A DNA stretch of 64,000 nt, from assembly GCA_946902985.2 (NCBI GenBank), contig OX336391.1, positions 148,813,545 through 148,877,544 on the forward strand, given 5' to 3'. The number at the start of each line of letters is the position of its first letter. Within the stretch, counting starts at the first letter, position 1. The stretch comes from Meconema thalassinum (Eukaryota > Arthropoda > Insecta > Orthoptera > Tettigoniidae). The notes beneath the pieces are model-generated. The model saw only the letters and a list, made by a program, of their open reading frames with translations, had not been told where the DNA came from and ran no database searches. This document shows positions 43,034 to 55,170 of the stretch, piece by piece. A program made the translations under genes and the position numbers.

Positions 43034-44125
43034 GCCTACTGTACTGAACAATAATAAGGAAAAGCGTCAAATTAAATTAATATTCAATTACTATGGTCCA
43101 GGCCTTTAGAGACAAAACTATCGTCATTCAACTATTAAATCACGTTCTTTACTGGAAGTTATAGCTACACAATTTCTGTTTCTACCTCATCCTCAATAGT
43201 AGTTTCTCAATCATCATCATTCTCTTCGTGTTCGCCACGACTTTGCAGATTGCAATAAAACTGCAGCTTTACATTTTCCCTCCATCTTTCTCCAGAATGC
43301 TTCGAAAGCAGTCTCGAAACATCTTTCACTTCTTGTGCCTGAAGGACAATCCCTCTGTTTATGGCTTCTGGCTTTACGTGAGTCATATGAAAATCAGGTT
43401 TCGTGACATGTTTGTGTTCGCAAATGTCAGTTCTGTGGAAAACATCACACAGACCAGAATGTTATTGTTCTTCTCGTTCTTTGTCAAAATTATCCAAAAC
43501 AAATTATTATCAGAAAGTACAACAACATAAACCATTCTAATCACGTCAGGCAGGGGTACATTCTCCGACTAATGCACGTAGGTAAAGAGTACACACTTCG
43601 CAAAGCATCATGGAAGGTAAGATGGCGGATCTGAGTGCTCCTATTGGCTGATGTGGATGTGGCAGGTTTTGTGACCAAAAATGGCGAAACTGTCGTTGGA
43701 CTTGGCGGATATTGCAACTAAGCCTCAACTTTGACTTCGTTTTACGGTAGGATGTAGCGGGTTTTGTAACAAAATAATAGTTTTAATGAATTCAGCGCAG
43801 CAAAAGCTATATGAAACCATGCTTATCTCAATTTTCATAAAATATGGATTTGGCGGGTTTTGATTCTAGGCGCCTCATATGGGGAAGTATTATTTCATCA
43901 TTTAGTAGTTGCTGTAACCTTGCGGTGAATACGTTAAATTGTTGTCCATGTGCTGAGTGGGTAACGCACGCAGTTGCCGTTAGCTGCGATCATAGCCATT
44001 TTGTTAATGAAGTTTGTTGTTCTACATCGTTATGAAATGTTTCTCAGTTTTCTGAATTCGCATGAATTGATAAGAAAAGGTAAGTGAATTAATTTTCTAA
44101 ATGTGTTTGTATATACAGTCAGGGG
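43034..44125. other. Interior of pogo-like element without recognised gene
   Basis: A minus-strand frame open for about 85 codons near 43215-43480 has no recognised domain. Repeated TGGCGGGTTTTG-type motifs occur in the right half. Confidence 0.45.
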
Positions 44126-44456
44126 GGAGCCTCCGTGGCTTAGGCGGCAGCACGCCGGCCTCTCACCGCTGGGACCGTAGTTCAAATCTCGGTCACTCCA
44201 TGTGAGATCTGTGCTGGACAAAACGGAGGCAGACAGGTTTTTCTCCGGGTACTCCGGTTTTCCCTGTCAAAATTTCATTCCAGCAACACTCTCCACTATC
44301 ATTTCATTTCATCTGTCATTCATTTAATCATTGCCCTAGAGGAGTGCGTCAGGCCTCGGCAGCCGGCACAGTTCATATCCTCGCCGCTAGATGGGGGCTT
44401 CATTCATTCCATTCCTGACCCGGTCGGAGACTGGAAGCAGGCTGTGGATTTTTTTC
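44126..44456 (+). mobile_element. tRNA-derived SINE with 13-bp target duplication
   Basis: Head CCTCCGTGGCTTAGGCGGC (A box) and AGTTCAAATCTCGG (B box), body TTCTCCGGGTACTCCGGTTT and CCGCTAGATGGGGGCTTCAT, T-rich tail. ATACAGTCAGGGG at 44113-44125 and 44457-44469. Confidence 0.92.
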
Positions 44457-44635
44457 ATACAGTCAGGGGCTTGGGTTCAACGTACTATTGTAGTATTTTG
44501 TCTATGCCTATACATTTCTTGGAAGTAAAATGTTAAAGCATGGACACTGAGTTCATTGTCCTCTAGTATGGGGAATCCCATATTACGTTATATTGAATGT
44601 AAAGGAATAGTTCAGCTCTTACCACTTATTTTTAG

Positions 44636-45423
44636 ATGCCGGGAAGGAAGAAATGGGTTGGTGAGCTGTTTGGTCGTGCGCATGTGAAGGCAGCAACTGT
44701 TGAAAATGTAGGAGGGTTCCGTAAATCTGGGCTTTATCCGTGCAATAAGAACATCTTCCAGGACCAGTGGTGGATCCAGGCCTTGAGGGGCCCTGGGCGA
44801 TATGAGAAGGTGGGGCCCACAATAGGAAATTTAAAAAAAAACAAATCAAATGGAAAGTAGTTTTGTAATAATAATAAAATAAAGAATAATTACACTATTT
44901 TGAATACACTAGTAATTTTAATAATATGAAATAAACCTTCAATAAGTCCCCTTGAAGAAGATTATGTAAACTAAGAAATATTAAAATATTACTTTGCGAC
45001 TTTTTTCCCCCGGCTGAAGTCTTCTATTATTTCACTGAAATCGAAACTTGCTAAACGGTCACGGGAGGTCATAGGTGCACTGAAAAAATATGAATTATAA
45101 ATTAGTTTGAAATGTATAATTAATTAATTAAATTTAAAAAATCCATGGCGCGGGGCCCCCCGGACCGCGGAGCCCTGGGCGGTCGCCCTCCTCGCCCTCC
45201 CCTAGATCCGCCCCTGTCCAGGACCATGATTTTCCGAACCTATCAGTAGAGGTACAACATGGAAATCTAGATATTCTCCCCAAAACAAAAAGGTGACATT
45301 TCACCAGAGGCCACAACATCTGATGGGGGGGGGAGTCCACTAGTTCGAGCTGTTGACACCCTTCCAATCCCAAATTGGCTGCTAACAGGGGAAATGGATT
45401 GCGTGCTGGAGCAGCAGAGTTAA
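44636..45423 (+). pseudogene. pogo-like transposase C-terminus split by a MITE
   Basis: The frame reads LFGRAHVKAATVENVGGFRK, SGLYPCNKNIFQD up to 44764, then is cut by the hAT MITE and resumes at 45225 with HDFPNLSVEVQHGNLDILPK. NAxxGFRKxGLYPxNxxxFxDxDF is the conserved tail after the DDE domain in pogo/Tigger/jerky-type transposases. Upstream is CTTATTTTTAG just before the ATG, which could be a splice acceptor. The catalytic domain is absent. Confidence 0.72.
44765..45216 (+). mobile_element. hAT MITE, copy A
   Basis: 452 bp, starts CAGTGGTGGATCCAGGCC and ends with complement of CAGGGGCGGATCTAG; 8-bp duplication TCCAGGAC at 44757-44764 and 45217-45224. Interior AT-rich and shared, inverted, with 49298-49744. 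Confidence 0.93.
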
Positions 45424-45958
45424 TAAACAAATAGTTCTCCTTGAGTGTTCACGCCTTCCCTCGTGCCCCACACTCGCCCTGAATAGGCGACAGACATATC
45501 TAAACAGTTGGCGGTGCACTCACATTAATTCAAAACAGAGTGCTGGGCTTACGCATTGTGTGTAGAATCAGAGATAGGTTGTTTTGTTTGGAAGTTCGGC
45601 AACAGGAAACCAGAACTGTTAATAACTTACATAACTGTTCATTTTTGTATTTTTGTACTACTTATATTCATGATTTTATTACATTGTCAGAATTAATGCT
45701 TTAATTAGTATTCAGTGTACCATGTATTATAAATAAAAACCGTGAGGTTTCTCACCTCCCCATATTACAAACCCCGGTTGCCTAATATGGGGAAAGTGCA
45801 TTTTTAAAGTTAAGAATAATATCAGAGAGTATTACAACATCAAACGTGCCCATATTTGTAATATACATAGTATATCCCCTGAGGTTTACATTGGTGATAA
45901 AACCAAAATTAATCCGTCCCTTCTTATGACTAATGTGAGCCCTATAAAAGAAAACTCC
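45424..45958. other. 3' part of pogo-like element, nothing coding
   Basis: No gene recognised; an ATATGGGGAAA / CTCCCCATAT pair at 45784 and 45955 forms a further inverted repeat close to the terminus. Confidence 0.45.
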
Positions 45959-45979
45959 CCATATTTGGCAACTTTCCTC

Positions 45980-46499
45980 TATTATGGCGGACACAACTGG
46001 ATTTTACTATATAAGTCGTGGTCTGAAAAGGGGATGGTGGGTGGGTTATAGACAACGGATGAGAAAACATCTATTGCCACAGCATTTCTACAATATTATA
46101 AGTATTATCCATTAAAAAAGGCATTTCGGCTAATTTAAGTAGTTTTGTAGAATATTCACCACTTCTGAACTGTTACCAATTTCATAATGGCCCTCGTGCG
46201 GTCGATTAGTCTTCAGGCCAGTTAACACACGCTATAGAATAATATTTTCACTTATAGAATGACTTATGACACCTTCTCAGAATAACACTTCACCGCGAAT
46301 TCCCGTAAGAAAGAAGATTTCGTGTTCCCGTCGACCGTCCTGCAATACCAAAACAGGTCATCTCGCGTTCCGACTACTGCCTCAAAAATACCACATGAGT
46401 CATACCCAGGCCAATATGTTTGACATTGTGCTGGGTTGGTCAACATCCCTTGGAGGCAAGTTTAAAAGCTGGAACGTAGCGCTTTCTCGCTTCTTTGTT
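45980..46499. other. Unassigned DNA
   Basis: No feature recognised. Confidence 0.5.
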
Positions 46500-46840
46500 G
46501 TTGTTGCTGCATAAGGGCTGTGACATCGTGGTCATTTAAGTGTGCGTGTAGAATTTGTGTGATAACCTGTGCTATTGTGATGGCTGTATTAGTGCCTGTA
46601 TTTGTATATTGGGAATAGGATCAGGAAGGAGGTGGGTGTGGCCTTAAGTTAGGAATCATCCCAGCATTTTCCTGGAGTAGAAGTGGGGAAAACACGGAAA
46701 ACCACTTCCAGGAATGCTGAGGAGGGAATGTAACTGCACATTACTGCAGTTACCACAGTGACACATTTTATCAGACAAATTCAACATACACCCAAATACG
46801 TGGGGCTGATGACCACGATCTGTCAGGTCTTACCGATTTT
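46500..46840 (+). mobile_element. SINE body of the 17.7-kb and 61.1-kb type
   Basis: Shares GATAACCTGTGCTATTGTGA, ATCCCAGCATTTTCCTGGAG and GGAAAACCACTTCCAGG with SINEs at 61145-61510 and 17716-18034. The tRNA-like head is not clear; boundaries approximate. Confidence 0.65.
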
Positions 46841-47290
46841 TGTGAGAAAGCCACAGTGCTCGGCGTCTCTCGCTTCGTTTCTTCGTGAGTTCGCATTGAT
46901 TCTTTATCACTGACGGTATGCTGAAGAAACGTTCACCCTCCTTGTGATCACCTTTATCCTTGTTGATCCTCGTGTGACAAGCAACAATTGCATAGCATAC
47001 CATCTCGAATTCAATGAAAAGGGCTACTTTCTACGTTTTATCACCCAAAATGCAAGTACCTCCCTACTGTTTACCAACTGGCCTTTACAACAAGATGACG
47101 GACAGGCTGTTTCTGAGTACGGCGCATAGATGGCGTTAGCTTCGCAGGAGTTGGCAATTCTAGGCGAGCTCTCGTTGAAGGACAGGCAATTTTAGATGCC
47201 AAACACATAATTATGTGCGGGAAAGTCCAAGAAACGGAAGATCTTATGAGACATGAAGCTTTATATTTTAATATTCATTCAAAATATATA
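46841..47290. other. Unassigned DNA
   Basis: No supported gene; a 61-codon frame at 46944 lacks recognisable motifs. Confidence 0.45.
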
Positions 47291-48585
47291 AGGTGCGTTC
47301 AAAAATTAACGAGCTAGAGGCATAATTACATAAACCGGTACCTGTATGTTAGAAGTATTGGCCCTGGCTGTTGAGGCACTTGTCCCACTGTGACACGAGG
47401 CGGTGAATTGCTGTCTCATAAAATTCCCTGGGCTGCGATGTGAACCAGTTCCGCACGTACAGCTGGACGTCGACGTCCGAGGTGAATCGTTGGCCCCGCA
47501 GAGGCCTTTTCAGGGGACCAAACATGGCGTAATCACACGGAGAGAGATCTGGACTGTATGGAGGGTTGCCGAGAACCTCCCATTTGAATTTCTGCAGGAG
47601 TGTCGCGACTGTGTTGGCCGTATGAGGTCGTGAATTGTCGTGGAGCAGAATGACCCCACGGGTGAGATTACCTGGTCGTTATGTTTTGATCGCTTGGCGA
47701 AGGGTGGTCAAGATTTGCGAGTAACGCTGGGCATTCACTGTTGTCCCGTGTGGCATGAAGTGCATCAGAAGGGGGCCATCTTGGCCAAAGAAGAACGTCA
47801 GCATTACCTTTCCTGATTCCTGCACTCGTGTGGATGGCCTTGCCTTTTTTGGGTGGTGGTGATCCTTGATGCTTCCACTGGAGGCTTTGTCGTTTGGATT
47901 CTGGTTCGAAGTGATGACACCATGACTCATCTCCAGCCACCACTCGTGCCAGGAACCCATTCCCTTCCCTCGCATAGCGCTGCAGATGACCAAGACAGTG
48001 GGCCATTCGACATGCTTCCTGGTGTGGTTAAAGACTGTGGAGCACCCACATGATGATGTGCACACTCCCGACGCTCAATCCGACCACGGCGGCTATGGCG
48101 TTCACTGTCACTCGGCGGTCCTGGATAATGAGTGCATCAAACAGCTGGACGTTGTCATCGGTAATGCAGGGGGTGCCCCAGACCGGGCATCATCGGCTAA
48201 CGACACCCGTCCTTCCCTGAAGCGCTTGTGCCACGCCTTGACCCTTGCAAGAGACATGCAGTGTTCGCCGTACACTTGTGACATTCGGCGATGAATGTCC
48301 GTTCCCCCTACTACTTCCGTTATCAGAAACCGAACAACACATCTTTGCTCTTCGTTTGACGCCTCCATGTCACTGTTTGCAATGCGACTGGCAGCGTTGG
48401 ACGATTGATGCATGCTGTTGCTCGCTTTGTATCGTCACGTGACGTGCACACGTGCCTTCTAGCGACGGGCTGTGACCTTCTACGCTCTGGTCGGAACCAC
48501 ACCTCGTTATACACGCCACGATTAGCCGATGTCGTCACCGGTTTGCGCATTCCAGCCTCCGGCTCGTTACTTTTTGAACGCACCT
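47291..48585 (-). mobile_element. mariner transposon
   Basis: A 1295-bp element with terminal inverted repeats AGGTGCGTTCAAAAA, flanked by TA (47289-47290 and 48586-48587). It carries a minus-strand transposase with frameshifts. Confidence 0.94.
47349..48413 (-). pseudogene. mariner DD34D transposase, frameshifted
   Basis: From 48413: EEQRCVVRFLITEVVGGTDI and SQVYGEHCMSLARVKAWHKR (N-terminal HTH of mariner transposases), then after a frameshift near 48165 DDNVQLFDALIIQDRRVTVN, a stop near 48018, GDESWCHHFEPESKRQSLQW (first catalytic Asp), a frameshift near 47830, KVMLTFFFGQDGPLLMHFMP, a stop near 47682, LLHDNSRPHTANTVATLLQK (second Asp) and YSPDLSPCDYAMFGPLKRPL (third Asp, 34 residues later), ending NSQGQYF. 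Two frameshifts and two stops rule out activity. Confidence 0.93.
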
Positions 48586-48587
48586 TA

Positions 48588-49156
48588 TATTTACGTCAAT
48601 ACGGACCACAATAAGCGACATTATGAATGAAGCTTTACGGTTGCAAACTAGTAATTTGAAAGGGGTGCCGGTATCTCGTCAGATTCAAAATGATATTCGG
48701 TCATCAGTTGCTGAGAAAAAAATAATTTGTTCGGGAATATGTAACATGCGTATAGTTGGTACATTGCTTTACATACTTCAGTAAATAGATACATTTAAAT
48801 TTGTAAGATATAGCCTAATACTGTTGAAGTCGATACCGTAAATCAAAGACTGTACAAGTTGGCTATAAAGATTTTTAAAATTTTAATAAGCGCATGATTG
48901 TAAACTTAGAAGACCAGAGCTTCACAGATTTGAAGGAGCAATGCGGCAAGTTAAAGAAAGACAACCACATGTAGGCCTACGATAAAGCGACCCCTTAAAG
49001 TAATGTTTGGCACATGGGAAGCAGCTGTCAAATCGACCTTGCTAAGTCGCCTAGTTTGTAGTGCAGGGGAGAATGTAGGGTACCGGTACTGGATATTGTA
49101 AGAAATTCATTATAATTAATTAATTCTCCTTTGTAAAATGCCAGCCGCAGACGATC
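48588..49156. other. Unassigned DNA
   Basis: No coding region or repeat recognised. Confidence 0.5.
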
Positions 49157-49884
49157 ATGTACGGTACTTCGAAATCGGCTTTGCGACGCGAAGTAATCGA
49201 CTCCATTTCGTCTGAAAAGCTTTCTTTTTCTGAAATGAATGCATTGATATCGAAATTGTTGAATTCGAAGAGCACAGCGGAACTGAGCAATTATATACAG
49301 GGGCGGATCTAGGGGAGGGCGAGGGGGGGGGGGGGGGCGACCGCCCAGGGCCCCGCGTTCCGGGGGCCCCGCGCCATGGATTGTTTTAAATTTAATTGAT
49401 TAATTAATTAATTATACTTCTCAAACTAATTTATATATATATGACCTCCCGTGACCGCTTAGCAAGTTTAGATTTCAGTGAAATGATAGTAGACTTCAGC
49501 CGGGAAAAAAGTCGCAAAGTAATATTTTAATATTTCATAGTTTACATAATCTTCTTCAAGGGGACTTAAAGGTTTCTTTCATATTATAAAGAATGTACTG
49601 TAGTGTATTCAAAATATTGTAACTATTATTTATTTTATTATTATTACAAAACTATTTTCTATTTGATTTGATTTTTTCCCCTATTGTTGTGGGCCCCACC
49701 TTATCATATCGCCCAGGGCCCCGCAAGGCCTAGATCCGCCACTGATTATATAAGTCATCTTTTAGCCTCAATTATTATGAAAATAACTGAGAAAACGAGA
49801 GAAGAGCACACCTATCAACTCAAATCACATGTTATAACATCTGTTTGTTTATGTTTCCATCACCCTTACGCTTGTTCCAGATAA
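49157..49884 (+). pseudogene. Unrecognised ORF interrupted by a MITE
   Basis: ATG at 49157 opens 47 codons (MYGTSKSALRREVIDSISSE ... STAELSNYI) ending exactly at the MITE junction 49297. After the MITE and one target-duplication copy the same frame continues at 49753 (SHLLASIIMKITEKTREEHT) to a stop at 49884, giving 91 codons. No family recognised. It could be an exon or transposon fragment; the continuity across the duplication may also be chance. Confidence 0.35.
49298..49744 (-). mobile_element. hAT MITE, copy B (inverted relative to copy A)
   Basis: 447 bp between CAGGGGCGGATCTAG and the complement of CAGTGGCGGATCTAG, with 8-bp duplication ATTATATA at 49290-49297 and 49745-49752. Interior matches 44765-45216 in reverse; a G-run of ~14 lies in the subterminal region. 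Confidence 0.94.
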
Positions 49885-50065
49885 CGGCAGCACCGTCGAT
49901 TGAGTTCGCGAATTATGTTCATAAACAGAGAAAAGCTTTTGATCATAACGCTCAATTACACATTGAAAGCAGTGGTTTGTTTACGTTCGTATCACCATTC
50001 CTCATGCGAATACCGGTAGTAAGAAGTACATGATATACTATAGTGGTTTTTATCTATTTTACTTA

Positions 50066-50426
50066 TAGTCCAGTGCAATTAGACAAAATTGACCTCTGAC
50101 TCGGACAAAATTAATAACAAGCTGAAAATTGGTGGAAACGTTAAGAACAATGTCCTAAACGAAATCCCAAAAGTCCGAGCTAGGGAAAAGCCGCCATCTT
50201 GAAAAAACCACCGCCATCTTGGATTTTTCGGTTCTTGGCCATATATTTCGAACTAGTGGTCCTAGCGAGGTTAAACTGGTGTCAAATTGACCAGATTTTA
50301 CTGTCGAAGTCTCGGAAGCATTAATAATATATGCTAGATGCATTCTTACAGCTTTTAAAATTATTTTAGTACTGTTAATAATATAAATAGTGTGTTCAAA
50401 GTTGTTCGATGTTGACCTGTTTTTAC
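50066..50426 (+). repeat. Left terminal inverted repeat
   Basis: Pairs with 55428-55763; strongest over the first ~270 bp, weaker to about 50426. Confidence 0.85.
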
Positions 50427-50593
50427 ACACTAACTTAGTAAAGTTACCTGAATTGGTGGAATAAGAGTAATTCTAAAGATAAAATGAATATACAAACTTA
50501 TCGACTTCAAATCCGTCGACGATTCACACTTGCCTCCTTTATGCAGCAGAGCAGAGCGAAGCGAGAAACCAGTCCTGTGTGGTAACGTTTGAC

Positions 50594-53500
50594 CAACCGC
50601 TCTATGCAAAAGCTTTGGATATCGTGCTCTCGGCCGAATAAAATAGCCCCTTATCAAATAATATTTTGCGGCTTGGAGGTTTCCAACTCTTGATGTCCTT
50701 TATGGGGGCTGTAGGATCTTTAATGGCTGGAAGTGGCTTAGAGGACTTGTGGGTGGAAATTTATGCAAAGAATTCGGTAATTCACATGATGTCTGGACAC
50801 GCGTATGCTCGAGCAATCCGTGCTCATTTCCTGACTCAAGTTGCTCTCGCCAGTTTCCTCATCGACGACATAAAAGGAGATACGATTTTAACCGAAGAAC
50901 TTAAAGAAGTTCACCGAAAGGTACTCTTAGGGGAAGAAACAGTTGCAAGCATCCGCAACACTGCATGTCTCGCTGACGCCTCCAGTCGGTTTTACACCAA
51001 GTTCGACGAAGTCGCCAAATCAGGTCGCACAGCGAAATTGTGGACTGAGTATTTCAAAATGGTAACCATCATGCGTCTTTTCGTGAGAGCCGAACGTTCC
51101 GGGGAATGGAATCTTCACCTGTATTGTGTGCAGAGCATGATTCCATACTTACATACTTACATGCCAAATACGCTCACATTTACCTCCAGCAAATGTTGAG
51201 GATAAATGAAACCATGACTGCGTCCGAAATCGAACTATTTGTGACGAAAGGCTTCTTCACCGTCCGAAGATCCGTCAAATTCTGGTCTGGAGTTTGGACG
51301 AATATGGCAATCGAACAGCTGCTGATGCGTACTATGAAGTTAGCGGGAGGACTGACACACGGCCGCGGAATGTCTGAAGAGGTGATAGCTCGATGGGTGA
51401 CCGCCATGCCTGCAGCGTCTGGTATTGTCGATGCAATGGAATGCTTCAGTGGTGTTTTCTCTGAATTTTGCGATCAACACGTCGAACTTCGAGAGACACG
51501 ACAAGGCAGAGACAAAGGGGATGTTGAAAAGATGACAAGAGTGGCTGCGTTCTCACAACCCTTTCGTGGAACTTCCTCTTCTTTTGTCTCTGCGTACACG
51601 TGTGGTTACCGACGACACCGTGAACTGCGACGAAGCTCACGCCCTTGGTTTGCAAGCCATGAAGTCAATCGTAGCTCAATGCCTCAGCGACGTCCACTTG
51701 AAGAGGAAGGACAAATTTTGTTCCCTTGGAAGTATGGCCAAGATCATTAAAATTAAGGACACCACAGTGGAAATAGACCCGGACCTACTGTTTCATCGCC
51801 TCCTTTGCAAAATACGAAGTAAAGAAGAGCTTTCAACGTACTTGACTTACGAGTTGGCCGCAAGACCACCAGCTCTATTTGATGGCACACTTCTGCGGAA
51901 AGGCACAAAGTCCAAGCTCGTCACTGTTTTAGAAGAGTTTTCAAGCTGCGAAGAAGCTTTGCCATCAAACCCTGTGTTCACGGTCGACGGAGGTTTCCTT
52001 CTGCATCGAGTTGTTTGGACCTGTCCTGCAACCTACTCCCAAATTTGCAAGCAATACGTCAATTATATAGAAATCCATTTTGGCAAAAAGACAACCGTTG
52101 TGTTTGATGCCTATGGCGCCCCGACAACCAAAGATGCAGAACATGCCAGGAGTGGGTAGATTATTAGCTTGGGAATAACCTAACCCCCAAGGGAAGATGA
52201 TAAAGAAAAAGGAAGTGGGTTTCGGACCAGAGAAAAAGGATGGAGAAATAGGAAGAGAGTTTGACATAAGTTATAATTATGAGTACTTGCTCAAATGCAA
52301 CAAGTGGTGAACACCCTATCAATAGATTTATTTGCATTAACGAGGGCATGAACCTAGGAAGAGTTAGGGAAGACAGGATCTTGCCTAACCGTTATGTTTG
52401 AGAAATGATAAATCCAAAAACAAATATTTAATTTATTTAACAATGTTGGGTAGTAGTTTGGTAACAAATATATAATTTCGATTTTGTAACAAATGGGGTC
52501 ACAGATTTCCGAAAAAACATCTATAGCTTGCGCCAGGCAATTACTAATTCTTTTGGTTTCAAACCTTTTATATATTTTAAAATCTTCGTAAGATTTTGAA
52601 ATGACGAAGATAAAATGAAAAATTTAAAGAATTTAAAGCAGGAAGAATAAAATAGAAGTTTATACAAATAGGGAAGGTTACTTATTGTGAAACCTGAAGA
52701 GAACAATCGAAAGGAAGTTTCTAGAATTCCTATGTTTAAGTAAGGATCACGAGACAAATGGGGTAAGTTTCCCTTTCGTGAAACCTAGAAATAACTCACT
52801 CATGAGTTGAAAGAATTGTATTCCCTAATTAGAAGGGAGAAACAAGATAATTTGAGACGTGTACCACACACGTAGTTATGCAGACATTAATTCGTTTTAA
52901 ATAAATCAAGAGAGGGAGGGCACTTATTGAGAGTGACACCTCATTGGAAAAGACCTAAAATAACAATTTTATTATTATGGTTTGTTAGTAAAAGGTTTGG
53001 GAAAGATCAAATGGGATTGAGGATAAGTGTTCATGGCCGTATTTATAATAATCGGACGAACGGGACGCGGATGAAATATTGAACAAACAGTTTTTCACTA
53101 TAGTCTGTTGAAATAGATGAAAAGTTCACTGTAGTAGCACAAAAGTTTATGGCAAAGAAAGTTATTGCAATGATGGAAAATAACTAGTTACACTAGATAG
53201 GCGAGAGTCTATTGCTTGAGAAAGTTGTAGATTATAGTTAAATGCGCCAGAGAAAATCCCAACGGAGGAAGAAAAATTAGCTATTGATCAGTAATTCATA
53301 AGGAAGATTCCTTCGTTAGAAAAGGTATTCCCACATGCGAGTGGAAAATACATGACGGTATAACTGGTAGATAGAGTACAGATTCTGGAAGGTTCCAGAG
53401 CAATCCTGACTGAAGAATAGGGCAAAAGTTATTCCAGCGGTGGAACGAGCTAAGTATTTTATAGACAGTGGGTGATTCAATGGTATCCCACGTTGTGAGA

Positions 53501-55170
53501 AGATCTCTCATTTAATAAGCATAAGAAATGCTGCTTCCTATTAAGATTGACTTAGACAAACAAAAGCCCAACATGGAAAATCCCGCGAAGGATGATTATT
53601 GCCCCAAATATTGTAATCTCACACTGCCTATAAAATGATCATTAAAAGTATGTAGCTATTTAAAATCCATTAAAATTAGTTGAAGAACATAGAAGTAGTA
53701 CTTAGCTTGGCTTCATGGCGAAGGTGAAGTTCCCTTTGACGGTTGAGATTTAAGTTCCAACATGGCGTGGAATTAAAAGATTGCCTCTTGAGTTGAGGAG
53801 GCGAGCTCTAGTTGAGCTTCAACTGACTGAGTCGACTGCCGGCGTACAAGTGAGAGCAGCTAGACGCAGAAAAGCACTAGCCTAGACGGCATGACCAACA
53901 AGAAGTTGAGCGGTTGCTCACGACGCGGAGAAGTGTAGAACTGAAGTGTAGAACGTGAAGTGACCGAGCGGGCTGGCTGCGCGCGCGGGGAGAGCAGTAG
54001 GAGGAGGGGAGAAGAGGGGGAAGCGGGCGAGTGAGGGGAGGAACAAAGATGTTACACATAAACATGAAAAAACTTGATAGAAATAAAATTCTTCTTGGAG
54101 CGGTGTCTTCACGGAGTAGTAGATTGGTGAAGAACATGACGCCCAGCGGATTAGTGTAGAAGTCTTCATGGTTTGAAGCAATGGAAGTTCAGAAGGCAGC
54201 GATGGGACGCTGTCAGGCTGGTTCAGCAGAATATGCGTTTCTGAAAAAAACTGACAGAAAAAATGAACAAATGCACGGGGCAAACGGGAGGTAACAGTTC
54301 GATGTTGGTGCGTGCGGGAAAGAAATTTAAATAAACGGACTGATATAAAGTAATGAACAGCAGAAGCTAATTCTTTCTTTCCGTGTACCGGTATTTGCAA
54401 AAAATACACCAAGGAGAACTGGCAAGGAGGCACCAGACGCAGTTATCGAAGATTTCACCCCAACTACTGTACCACAAGGAGTGTTTTTTATCAAACGAGA
54501 ACAACAAGACGCGTTGCATTGCTCTCCAATCAAAACACCTTACACCAGCAGGCATTGAGGTTATTCAAGCTGCAGACGACGCTGATACCCTGATTGTTTC
54601 AACGGCAGCCGAAACTTCAAGGAAAACAGAAGTCAGATCTGTGATTGTGGGAGAAGATATTGATCTGCTCGTCTTGATGGTTTCTGTTCCTGATGTTCAC
54701 GAAGACATTTCCATGTTTATGCCAGAAAGAAGAATGGAAAAGGCAAGATTTTCAAAAGCGGAAAACTCAAGTCTGGCCTTGTAAGCTTGCTTCCAATTCT
54801 CCCTTTCTTCCACGCTGCTACTGGTTGTGACACCACATCCGCCCCCTTTAGAAAGGAAAAACTAAGGTCCTTCAAGCAGCTTAAAGAAAACGCTAAATTG
54901 CGCAGTAAGGTCCATGTTTTCAACAAGCCAGATGCATCGCACAAATAAATCGCTGCAGCAGGAGAGGCTTTCTTTCTTTCCTTATATGGATCCCCCTAAC
55001 TAGCCGATTGGACACCACAACTGCAGATCCGGATGTGAGCGCATATGCGCTTGCCTACTGAGTGGCCTATGCTGCACAACAATGTGCGGATACTGCGCTG
55101 GTCACAGATGTGCGAACCGCCCAGAGGAGAGCATCGACGTTGACGACCCTGACGATCTTGTGCTTTAATA
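50594..55170 (+). pseudogene. Transposon protein with PIN/XPG-like nuclease region and Cys cluster
   Basis: Blocks in order: TFDQPLYAKALDIVLSAE then a stop; LRLGGFQLLMSFMGAVGSLM and GSGLEDLWVEIYAKNSV, MMSGHAYARAIRAHFL (50660-51130); after a frameshift, AKYAHIYLQQMLRINETMT, FTVRRSVKFWSGVWTNMAIE, GLTHGRGMSEEVIARWV (to ~51530); after another, LRTRVVTDDTVNCDEAHALG, LARKPP-like region, VDGGFLLHRVVWTCPATYSQ and VVFDAYG near 52110. The solo LTR then intervenes; the frame resumes at 54412 with IQAADDADTLIVSTAAE and SVIVGEDIDLLVLM (acidic nuclease residues), CDTTSAP further on, and a Cys cluster (CERICACLLSGLCCTTMCGY, CAGHRC) near 55030-55110. I recognise the arrangement from uncharacterised, multicopy proteins of cnidarians and arthropods. 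Multiple lesions; inactive. Confidence 0.75.
52153..54411 (-). mobile_element. Solo LTR related to the 27-37 kb retrotransposon
   Basis: Begins TGGGTAGATTATTAGCTTGG and ends AAAAAATACACCA, the same ends and internal landmarks (GAAGATGATAAAGAAAAAGG, TGAGTTGAAAGAATTG, CATGACGG) as the BEL/Pao LTRs, but diverged and shorter (2259 bp). AGGAG duplications at 52148-52152 and 54412-54416. The internal region has been lost by LTR-LTR recombination. Confidence 0.92.

Larger units (their letters stand above)
41910..45979 (+). mobile_element. pogo-like DNA transposon, decayed
   Basis: Ends share an inverted repeat, AGGAAAGTCGCCATATATGG at 41911 and its near complement CCATATTTGGCAACTTTCCT at 45959-45978, flanked by TA on both sides. 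Inside is a C-terminal pogo/DDE_1 transposase piece (44636 onward) and copies of a GGATTTGGCGGGTTTTGAT motif at about 41956 (inverted), 42177, 43645 and 43845. It holds two SINEs and one hAT MITE. The copy at 43845 plus CTAGGCGCCTCATATGG mirrors 41943-41975, so a second nested element from about 41940 to 43880 is possible. Confidence 0.62.

Noticed and set aside
42888..43070. Possible functional tRNA gene around 42950-43020
   Set aside because: The tRNA-like head is joined to a SINE body and tail and flanked by a target duplication, so it is a SINE, not a tRNA gene.
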